DNA of 64,000 nucleotides. It comes from Dactylosporangium siamense (GTDB taxonomy: Bacteria; Actinomycetota; Actinomycetes; Mycobacteriales; Micromonosporaceae). A program made the position numbers and the translations under genes. Of the stretch, positions 1 through 6,303 are shown piece by piece (the first letter of the stretch is position 1; the number at the start of each line of letters is the position of its first letter). Location: assembly GCF_016862795.1 (NCBI RefSeq), contig NZ_BONQ01000018.1:1-64000 (forward strand), written 5' to 3'. The notes under the pieces were generated by a model. That model made no database searches, was not told the DNA's origin, and worked only from the letters and a program-made list of their open reading frames with translations.

Positions 1-356
1 CCGGCTAGGTCTGCGCGGTGGTGTCTGGGCTGCTGCGCCCGTGCGGTTGTGCCTGCGCGGCGGCGACCGGCCGGTTGTGCCTGCGGGGCGGGGCTGCCTG
101 GTTGGGTCGGGGCGGTCGGGGGCGGTCCGGTCTGGCGTTGGTTGGGTGCGGTGGTGTTGGGGCGTGGCTCGGTGTTGTCGGGGTTGCGGTGGTGGGGTGT
201 CTGGCTGGTGGGAGGGGGGTGAGGTGGTTTGGGGCTGGGGGCGGGTGGTGACGCAGGCGATTTCGCCGATGCGCGGCGGGTGGGTGGGTCGGCAGGCTCC
301 GGGGGTGCGGCCTCCGCCTGGTCGTACCCCCCGTTGAAGCGCTGATCGGAGATCCC
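1..356. other. No gene seen; G-rich low-complexity stretch
   Basis: This region upstream of the lipase gene is strongly strand-skewed: G and T dominate the + strand. The open frames here give proline/histidine/arginine-rich or glycine/tryptophan-rich translations typical of noncoding GC-rich DNA. The last 30 bases hold a GGAG ribosome binding site for the lipase. Nothing else is recognisable. Confidence 0.6.
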
Positions 357-1022
357 ATGCGTCGGATTCTCGTGCTCGTGCTGGCCTGCGCGGCGTTCGT
401 CGTGGCCGGGCCGGTGGATGGTGCTCGGGCCGCCGGGCGTCGGCCGGTGGTGTTCGTTCATGGTTATACCGGTAGTGCGTCGAACTGGGTGACGGCCCAG
501 TCGGTGTTCAGGGCTGCCGGGTACAGCGGCAGTGAGCTGTTCGCGTACGAGTACAACTCCTACGGCAGCAACGTTGCCAACGCGCAGGGGCTTGCCGCGT
601 TCGTGTCGCGGGTCAAGGCGCAGACCGGGGCGTCGAAGGTCGACATCGTCAACCACTCGATGGGTGGGCTGGTCAGTCTGTGGTACCTGAAGCAGTTGGG
701 TGGCACGGCCAACGTCGCGCACCTCGCGTCGCTTGCCGGCGCCAACCATGGCACGACGGCGGCCGGGGCGTGTCTGGTCTTCGTGACGTGTCAGCAGATG
801 TACCCGGGCTCGTTGTTCATCGCGACCCTGTCCGCCGGTGACGAGACGCCCGGCAGCGTCGTCTACCGGACCTGGTACTCACCGTGTGACGGCGTGATCC
901 TGCCCTACACCAGCACGGTCCTCAGCGGGGCCACGAACACCTACGTGGCCTGCGAGAACCATCTTACGTACCTGACCGACACGTCGATCCTCTCCCAGGT
1001 GCGGGCGTTCGTGTCGAGCTGA
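357..1022 (+). CDS. Secreted triacylglycerol lipase (LipA/EstA-type alpha/beta hydrolase)
   Basis: A 221-residue secreted lipase. The N-terminus is a signal peptide: Arg2-Arg3, a hydrophobic core to about residue 20, then Ala-rich cleavage sites near ARAAG at 23-27. The mature part begins with the oxyanion motif PVVFVHGYTGS at 30-40. The nucleophile elbow is NHSMGG with Ser101; the acid is probably Asp178 (PCDGV) and the base His202 (ENHLTYL). Four cysteines (139, 145, 177, 199) could form two disulfides, fitting export. Size and motif order match small Bacillus LipA/actinobacterial class 2 lipases. The start is supported by GGAG 8 bases upstream. It stands alone, with the next gene on the other strand, so it is probably monocistronic. 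Substrate preference (ester or triglyceride) cannot be read from sequence. Confidence 0.88.
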   Translation: MRRILVLVLACAAFVVAGPVDGARAAGRRPVVFVHGYTGSASNWVTAQSVFRAAGYSGSELFAYEYNSYGSNVANAQGLAAFVSRVKAQTGASKVDIVNHSMGGLVSLWYLKQLGGTANVAHLASLAGANHGTTAAGACLVFVTCQQMYPGSLFIATLSAGDETPGSVVYRTWYSPCDGVILPYTSTVLSGATNTYVACENHLTYLTDTSILSQVRAFVSS

Positions 1023-1126
1023 CGACCGTCCCGCCGCACAGTCCACGGTCCGGGTGCGCACATCGAGGTGCGTGCCCGGACTGTGCGTCCGTGCCGGGAC
1101 GATCGGTGACGGTGGCCGGTCCGCTG

Positions 1127-1345
1127 CTACGGCACCGTCCGCTCGATCGCCGCCGGGCCCAGTTCCTCCAGTTTGCGCCGGCTGCGCTCGACGTTCGCCG
1201 GGGTCGGGTCCCGGCCCTCGGCCACGGCCAGGTCCTCTGGGTCCCACGGCTGATCCGCCCCCGTGCGGACCTTGACCGGCCGCCCGCCCGGCTCGGCGGT
1301 CCGCGCCGCCGCGGGTACACCGGAGATGATCGGGTCCTCGCTCAT
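1127..1345 (-). CDS. Small hypothetical protein, 72 aa
   Basis: A short polar, acidic/proline-rich protein without membrane segments or signal peptide. The N-terminus has alanine/glycine/proline-rich disorder, and the C-terminal half (VERSRRKLEELG) looks like one amphipathic helix. It is supported as a gene by a strong purine-rich ribosome site (GGGGAG about 9 bases before ATG), high third-position GC and a balanced composition unlike the shadow frames around it. I do not recognise a family. It is transcribed away from the lipase and downstream of a tandem-repeat region. Confidence 0.6.
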   Translation of the reverse strand: MSEDPIISGVPAAARTAEPGGRPVKVRTGADQPWDPEDLAVAEGRDPTPANVERSRRKLEELGPAAIERTVP

Positions 1346-1409
1346 GATGCGTACTCCCCTCTCGCGTGCTGGCTGCCGTGCCCCTACCCGCCCTCACCCG
1401 TCTCACACC

Positions 1410-1504
1410 GGCCCAGCCCCGCGGAGCAGCACCGGCCCGGCCCCGCGGAGCAGCACCGGCCAGGCGCCGCGGAGCAACGACGGCCGGCGCCGCGGAGCAA
1501 CGAC
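1410..1504. repeat. Four tandem 23-24 bp repeats
   Basis: Units begin at 1410, 1434, 1458 and 1482, each with GGCC, a CCGCGGAGCA core and an ACC or GAC end. The first two copies are nearly identical, and the last two share GAGCAACGAC instead of GAGCAGCACC. It lies in the noncoding gap between two leftward genes. No function is evident. Confidence 0.8.
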
Positions 1505-1577
1505 GGCCCGGCGACGTCCGCGGGCACGGAGCCGGTGTGGGACGGGTGAGAGCCGGGCGGCCGATGTACCCGAAGCC

Positions 1578-1943
1578 CTAAGCGAACCGCCGGTACTCCG
1601 CCGGCAGCTGGGCGAGCGCGTGCTGGACGTGGGTGCTGGACACGGACCGCCGCAGGGTGGTCAGGACCGCCCGCGCGCCGCGCCTGGCCTCGGCCTCGTT
1701 GAGACCGGTGCGTTCGCTGACCTGACGGACGAAGTCCCGCAGCGGCACCGGGTGCGCCCCGCCTGAGTGCTGCGGCAGGCTGTCGGCGAGCCCGTCGGGC
1801 AGGTCGAGCGCCAGGTCGCGCACCTCGCCGCCGCTGAGCTGGTGGCCCAGCGCCTCCAGGGTCGCGCGGGTGAGGTCGGCGGCCTCCTCCTTGCCCAGGC
1901 CGGCCTGCTCCGCGACCGCCGCGGCGAACGCGCGTTCCTCCAT
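1578..1943 (-). CDS. DUF2267 family protein
   Basis: A 121-residue cytosolic protein of the DUF2267 type. It is all-alpha, with the family's opening FxxxVxExxGL-like helix (FAAAVAEQAGLGKEEA), an LxxLxxxLSGGEVRDLALDLP motif about residues 30-48, and a second repeat-like segment DFVRQVSERTGLNEAEARR. The reading frame stays open farther upstream, but that part is repeat DNA. I chose ATG at 1943 because GGGGG lies 7 bases upstream and the family homology begins there. The cellular role of DUF2267 proteins is not established; many sit beside stress or redox genes in actinobacteria. Confidence 0.82.
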   Translation of the reverse strand: MEERAFAAAVAEQAGLGKEEAADLTRATLEALGHQLSGGEVRDLALDLPDGLADSLPQHSGGAHPVPLRDFVRQVSERTGLNEAEARRGARAVLTTLRRSVSSTHVQHALAQLPAEYRRFA

Positions 1944-1960
1944 CGATATCCCCCAAAGCC

Positions 1961-2040
1961 GAAGAAGAAGGCCAACACAGCCAAAGAGCCAAAGAAGAAG
2001 GCGAACACAGCCAAAGGACGAAGGCCAACAACCGCCGAAG
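1961..2040. repeat. Direct repeats in leader of the DUF2267 gene
   Basis: Two near-identical 26-bp copies (1961-1986 and 1991-2016, sharing AAGAAGAAGG-GAACACAGCC) and a partial third copy lie 20-100 bases upstream of the leftward DUF2267 start. On the transcribed strand they are pyrimidine-rich CTTCTTCTT blocks. They would be in the 5' leader or promoter. The A/G composition stands out from the GC-rich surroundings. Confidence 0.7.
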
Positions 2041-2076
2041 GACGAGGTCAAAGGAAAACGTAGCGGCGCACAGGGC

Positions 2077-2123
2077 GTGTCCCCGTCGCTCGCACGGGGT
2101 GACCGCACGAGCGACGGGGACAC
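2077..2123 (-). terminator. Strong hairpin after the polyester hydrolase gene
   Basis: Perfect 16-bp inverted arms at 2077-2092 and 2108-2123 (GTGTCCCCGTCGCTCG and its complement) are separated by 15 bases. The hairpin begins 15 bases past the stop codon of the leftward hydrolase gene. There is no U-tract, which is usual for actinobacterial terminators. Confidence 0.7.
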
Positions 2124-2138
2124 AGAGGGCACGGGCGA

Positions 2139-2978
2139 TCAGCAGGCGTTGGTGCGGAAGCTCGACACCGCGGCACCGGAGAAGCCGCAGGTGAAGGGCG
2201 TGAAGCGGGAGTCCTGGTTCAGCCAGCGCTTGAACCACGAGACCAGGGCACGGGACGTGGTGGCGTTCGACGACTGCGGGAAGAAGTGGCTCGCCCCGGT
2301 CAGTTCGACGTACGTCTTCGGCCCCGCCAGGGTGTTGTAGAACGGCACCGAGTGCGAGGAGACCGGCGCGATGGTGTCGGACTGCCCGCCCACGATCAGG
2401 ACCGGCTCGCTGACGTTGTTCCAGGTCTTGTCGCTGTTCCAGGGTGCGAGCGGCACCCCGGCCTTGACCAGTCCGCTGGTGTCGGCGGCGAGCGCCTCGA
2501 GGGTGCCACCGCCGCCCATCGAGTGGCCGGCCACGCCGCGGCGGCTGCCGTCGACGCGGGACCGCACGGCGGTGGGGGAGGAGCTGACCGCCCAGTTCAG
2601 CGCGGCGAGCAGCTGGCTGCCGCGGCTGCCGGGCTGGTCGTAGATGCTGTTCGTCTCGATGCCGACGACCACGAAGCCCCAGGAGGACAGGCGCGGGCCG
2701 ATCCAGGAGAGGCTCGACCAGGTGGCGGTGAAGCCGGGCGAGATGGCGATCACCGGGTAGGTCCCGGTGGCCGTCGGGTAGTACACGCGGCCGCCGCCGA
2801 AGCCGGCGACCGTGCTGGAGATGCTGGCGGACGTGGTCGCGAAGCTGCCGTTGCCGGTGATGTTGGAGGCGGTGGGTGCCTGGCCGATCTCGTCAGCGAG
2901 CGCTGGGGTGGCGACCGCGGCGACTCCGCCGCCCATGAGCGTGAGGACGACGGCCAGCCTGAGCAGGATTGTTCGCAA
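2139..2978 (-). CDS. Secreted cutinase / PET hydrolase-like polyester hydrolase
   Basis: A 279-residue secreted alpha/beta hydrolase closely resembling Thermobifida cutinases and the IsPETase family. The signal peptide ends near ALADE (26-30). Family landmarks in order: GFGGGRVYYP (59-68), oxyanion motif ISPGFT with Phe82 where most members have Tyr, DQPGSRG, the elbow GHSMGGGG with Ser153, PLAPWNSDK with the substrate-stacking Trp180, acid Asp201 in SDTIAP, and base His231 in GASHFF. The C-terminal Cys264/Cys279 pair matches the conserved disulfide. The extra IsPETase disulfide is missing, and the site has His152 and Phe232 where IsPETase has Trp and Ser, so it is a cutinase-type rather than IsPETase-type site. 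Likely substrates are cutin, aliphatic polyesters or triglycerides; PET activity is possible but unproven. Confidence 0.88.
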   Translation of the reverse strand: MRTILLRLAVVLTLMGGGVAAVATPALADEIGQAPTASNITGNGSFATTSASISSTVAGFGGGRVYYPTATGTYPVIAISPGFTATWSSLSWIGPRLSSWGFVVVGIETNSIYDQPGSRGSQLLAALNWAVSSSPTAVRSRVDGSRRGVAGHSMGGGGTLEALAADTSGLVKAGVPLAPWNSDKTWNNVSEPVLIVGGQSDTIAPVSSHSVPFYNTLAGPKTYVELTGASHFFPQSSNATTSRALVSWFKRWLNQDSRFTPFTCGFSGAAVSSFRTNAC

Positions 2979-3076
2979 CGCTGCACTCCTCTCGAAACAC
3001 CTTCGTAACTTCGATGGGTGTCAGTGTGTGCAGGTCGCGACCCATGCCGTATCGGCGAAATCACCGGTGTTAGAGT

Positions 3077-3092
3077 TTGAACACGCGTTCAA
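3077..3092. promoter_or_regulatory. TetR-like palindromic operator candidate
   Basis: TTGAACACGCGTTCAA has 6-bp perfect arms and a near-symmetric centre. It sits 14 bases before the start of the membrane protein gene and 100 bases upstream of the divergent hydrolase. The shape is typical of TetR-family operators. No TetR gene is adjacent. Confidence 0.5.
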
Positions 3093-3105
3093 GAAGGCAG
3101 CGGGC

Positions 3106-4254
3106 ATGATCAACGTCGGGGCCGCCGTCGACGGGCTGGCCGTCGTCTCCGTCCTCGCCGGCATCGCGCTCACCCTGAGGGCCCGGCCGCAGCCCGCAGA
3201 AGCCGGCGGCAGCCCGGGGCCCTGGCTCGGCGCCGTCGTTGCCGCGATCTACTGCAATCAGCTGCTGTTCACCGTGTACGTCCTCCGCGTCCACGACGGT
3301 GACCCCGCCTTCATCGCCCGGTACCTCCCACCCGGCTGGTTCGATCTCGCCGACGGCGACGTGATGCGGGCGGTCGCGGCCGCGTTCCCCGCGCCGGAAC
3401 TCCTGGCCGCGAGCGTGCTCCGGGTCCAAGCGGTGCTCGAGCTGCCGTTCGTGATCCTCGCCTACCTGTGCGTGTGCCGCTGGCTCGACCCGGCCCGCGC
3501 CCGGATCCTGACCACGCCCGCCGTGCTGTGGGCCGCGTGCGTGGCGTACTCGGTCGTGTTCGGCCTGGTCGAGTGGGGGCTGCGCAATCCGTACACCACC
3601 GATGACCTGATCCTGCGGGGCCTCTCGTGCGTCGGCACGGCCCTGCTCGCCGGCCGCTGGCGCCAGCCTGCCGAACCCCGGGGATCGGCGGTGGACCTGC
3701 TGCTCGCGGTCGGTTCCGCCGGCGCCCTCGGAGTCCTGGTGCTGGTGGTGTACGACACCGCCCTGCTCTACAACCTCGGCCACGTCCCACGGCTGCTGCC
3801 GGTCGCGGTGGCGGCGGGAGCCGTCCTGGCGGTGACCCGGCTCCTCGCCCGCCGCCGGACTGAGACGCCCCGCGAGGCGGGCCCGGGCGTGCGGACCGTG
3901 TCGACCGGCCTGGCCTGGTTCGCGACGCTGTTCTTCGTGCCGGCGCTGCCCATCCGGTACGCCCTCGACCTCGGCACCATGTGGCTGACCGTCGCCGGTG
4001 CCGCGGTCGTCGCCGGGACCGCCGTGGTGCTGACCGTGCGCGACGTGACCCTCGGGTGGACCCGCCGGGCCGTCGGCCGCTGGCTGGCGCAGGTGTCGGT
4101 CGCCGCGGTTGCCGGCCTGGCCGCCGCGAGCGCCGCCCTGCTCCCGCCGCCGACCTACCCGGAGGTGCGGATCCTCCTGGCCGCGGCGCTGTTCCTCACC
4201 ACCGCGACCGCCACGTGCGCCGCCACGGACGCCGTCCTGCGCCGCGAACCGTAG
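3106..4254 (+). CDS. Polytopic membrane protein, unknown function
   Basis: A 382-residue integral membrane protein with roughly ten hydrophobic segments. They start near residue 5 and are separated by short Arg-rich loops (LRARPQPAEAGG, ARRRTETPREAG). I chose ATG 3106, preceded by AAGAAGG at a good spacing, because the frame upstream overlaps the neighbouring gene in antisense. No catalytic motif or transporter signature is visible. The early segments (about 30-130) contain polar residues such as YCNQLLFTVY and PPGWFDLADGD, which could mark an EXPERA-like or other sensor fold, but I cannot place it in a family. The palindrome just upstream suggests repressor control. Confidence 0.75.
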   Translation: MINVGAAVDGLAVVSVLAGIALTLRARPQPAEAGGSPGPWLGAVVAAIYCNQLLFTVYVLRVHDGDPAFIARYLPPGWFDLADGDVMRAVAAAFPAPELLAASVLRVQAVLELPFVILAYLCVCRWLDPARARILTTPAVLWAACVAYSVVFGLVEWGLRNPYTTDDLILRGLSCVGTALLAGRWRQPAEPRGSAVDLLLAVGSAGALGVLVLVVYDTALLYNLGHVPRLLPVAVAAGAVLAVTRLLARRRTETPREAGPGVRTVSTGLAWFATLFFVPALPIRYALDLGTMWLTVAGAAVVAGTAVVLTVRDVTLGWTRRAVGRWLAQVSVAAVAGLAAASAALLPPPTYPEVRILLAAALFLTTATATCAATDAVLRREP

Positions 4255-4335
4255 ATCGCCGAATCATTATGCACGCTAAGTGTCGAAAGATGGTGTAGGG
4301 TCGGCGCACCACGGGGCCCGGCGCAGGAGGTCGGC

Positions 4336-5160
4336 ATGGTGTTCAAAGTGGACGTTCCGCCCGACCTCGTGCAGGGCGATGTCGACGAGGGCTACGGACC
4401 GGTCGCCGACGCGTTCCGGCGCAACTTCGCCGAGCGCGGCGAGATCGGGGCGGCCTGCGCCGTGTACCGCGACGGCCGCAAGGTGGTCGACCTGTGGGGC
4501 GGCTACCGCGACGGCCGCACCCGCACACCGTGGCGGCGCGACACGCTGGTCACCGTGTTCTCCACGACCAAAGGGGTCTCCGGGCTGGCGATCGCGGTCG
4601 CCCACTCGCGCGGCTGGATCGACTACGACGCGACCGTCGCCACGTACTGGCCCGGGTTCGCCCGCAACGGCAAGGAAACGGTGACCGTCCGGCAGCTCCT
4701 CGCCCACCAGGCCGGGCTCGCCGCGATCGACCGGCCGCTCACCGTCACCGACCTCGCCGACCTCGACGTGGTCGCCGACGCCCTCGCCGACCAGCGCCCG
4801 GCGTGGGAGCCGGGGACCCGGCACGGGTATCACGCGATCTCGCTCGGCTGGTACGAGGGCGAGCTCCTGCGCCGCGTCGACCCGGCGAAGCGGTCCCTGG
4901 GCCGGTTCTTCGCCGAGGAGATCGCCGCACCCCTGGACATCGAGTTCCACGTCGGCGTGCCGGACACCGTGGATCCCGAGCGGATCGCGTTCATCCACGG
5001 GTACCGGCCGGCCGAGCTGCTGCTGCACCTGGGCACCATGCCGCGCGGGTTCGTGTTCGGGTTCCTCAACCCGCGCAGCGTGACCGCCCGCTCGTTCGCC
5101 AACCCGAAGGTTGAAATATGGCACACACCAAAGCGGTGTATAACGGGCTCAACCGGATGA
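4336..5160 (+). pseudogene. 5' part of a beta-lactamase/esterase gene split by the prophage
   Basis: The N-terminal 259 residues of an EstB-like serine hydrolase (class C beta-lactamase fold), followed by 15 residues read from phage DNA. The SxxK motif is FSTTK with Ser76 and Lys79, and the second-motif tyrosine is probably Tyr165 (HGYHA). The third motif lies in the remaining part at 21676-22144. Joining 4336-5111 to 21676-22144 gives an unbroken 1,245-nt frame (414 aa, normal for the family) that reads ...SFANPKVLSETGN... across the repair. As it stands the protein lacks the C-terminal motif and is probably inactive; phage excision would restore it. Confidence 0.88.
5100..5111. other. attL core repeat
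   Basis: CAACCCGAAGGT, identical to the copy at 21664-21675. It marks the left host-phage junction inside the split hydrolase gene. Confidence 0.85.
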
Positions 5161-5172
5161 CACGCGAGCCGG

Positions 5173-5454
5173 TCAGAGCGGCTGTCCGGCAGGGGGATTC
5201 CTCCAGGAACCCCACGACGAGGCCGATAGCACGGTCTCGTTGCTGGTGGTGACGATCGCTCGATCCATGGTCCGATAGCTCGGCGTCCACGGTCGCTCGG
5301 GCACATGGTGGTGGTGCGGGGCCTCGGGATGGACCGGTCCGGCCTGGAGTGCGGCCGGGTGTTCGGCGGCGTGTGACTCGCCAACGTGGACCATCGTCAG
5401 GGCGATCAACGGCACCATCGCTGCGCAAGTGACGCAACGGAAATCGATCTGCAT
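5173..5454 (-). CDS. Possible small phage protein, 93 aa
   Basis: This is the last leftward frame before attL. It has a hydrophobic N-terminal third (MVPLIALTMVHVG), then a His/Pro-rich segment (PEAPHHHHVPERP) and a polar tail. AGGG precedes the ATG at 7 bases. The hydrophobic stretch could be a membrane anchor, so a holin-like or moron role cannot be excluded, but one weak segment does not make a holin. No family is recognised. Moderate third-position GC supports coding only weakly. Confidence 0.42.
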   Translation of the reverse strand: MQIDFRCVTCAAMVPLIALTMVHVGESHAAEHPAALQAGPVHPEAPHHHHVPERPWTPSYRTMDRAIVTTSNETVLSASSWGSWRNPPAGQPL

Positions 5455-5546
5455 GGACCCTGACCGTATGCCGACGTTGGCGTGTCGGTGCGCGAAACAC
5501 CGGCCCGGTTCGTGAGACGGCGCTCACATCCTCGTGCGTGCCAGTC

Positions 5547-6284
5547 TCACGCCATCCCGTAGAGGCTGAACTCCGATCCGGCGACCCAGTTGCCCGAGGT
5601 GGGGAAGAGTTGGATCGAGGTGTACGGGCCGGGGATGTTGGCGAGTCCGCCGCGCAGGGTGATGTTGGAGCCGCCTGCGGCGGAGGTCCACCAGGTGGAG
5701 GATGTGCCGGTGAACTGGAGGCTGGCGCGTCCGGCGGGCAGGACCCAACTCGGGATGGTGATCTCGCCTGCGCCGAAGTAGGTGGCGCCGCCAACATTCG
5801 CGCCGGGCATGTTGCCGATCTCGGCGGAGGTCGAGTTGCCGCCGCTGGCACCGCCCTGGGCGGCGTTCAGGAACGGCCCGGTCGCTTGGATGATGTTGAA
5901 GCTGTAGTTGCCGCCGCTGTTGCCGTTGACGCGCATGAGGACGCCGACGAAGTTGGCGGCGGCGTCACCTCGGGCTGAGTAGATGATGCGCAGGTTCTTG
6001 AATGCCGGGATACCGCTGAAGTCGACGGTGGTGGTTGCGCTGGTGAGGGTGCGCCGGGCGATGAGCTGCGTGCCGCCGAGGGACGCCACGGTCCAGGTGG
6101 AGCCGTCCCACTGTTGGATGCCGACCCCGGCGACCCAGCAGAGCTGTCCGGTCTCGGGCGCGGTGAGCTGGGCGTCGCGGGCGCCGGTGCTGGCGAAGCG
6201 CGGGACGGTCTGACTCATGAGGTAGCCGTTCACGTCGGCTGCGTTCAGGTAGTCATCGTCATGGAACTGGTGGTAGCCGCTCAC
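5547..6284 (-). CDS. Phage tail tip / minor structural protein
   Basis: A virion protein of about 245 residues. The N-terminus (HQFHDDDYLNAADVNGYLMSQ) and the segment DAQLTAPETGQLCWV...IQQWDGSTW are patterns I associate with distal tail or fibre proteins of actinophages, where a WDGSTW-type repeat is common. The rest is glycine-, serine- and threonine-rich beta structure (SGGNSTSAEIGN, TGTSSTWWT) ending in an all-beta C-terminus, consistent with a receptor-contacting domain. I chose GTG 6284 because GAGAGAGG lies 7 bases upstream. An in-frame ATG at 6317 overlaps the preceding tail spike gene and is the alternative start. Host surface binding is inferred from position. Confidence 0.7.
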   Translation of the reverse strand: MSGYHQFHDDDYLNAADVNGYLMSQTVPRFASTGARDAQLTAPETGQLCWVAGVGIQQWDGSTWTVASLGGTQLIARRTLTSATTTVDFSGIPAFKNLRIIYSARGDAAANFVGVLMRVNGNSGGNYSFNIIQATGPFLNAAQGGASGGNSTSAEIGNMPGANVGGATYFGAGEITIPSWVLPAGRASLQFTGTSSTWWTSAAGGSNITLRGGLANIPGPYTSIQLFPTSGNWVAGSEFSLYGMA

Positions 6285-6303
6285 GTGCTGGCCTCTCTCG
6301 TGG

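Noticed and set aside
5-358. A 117-aa leftward frame at the window start
   Set aside because: His/Pro/Arg/Thr low-complexity translation of G-rich DNA; no start signal.
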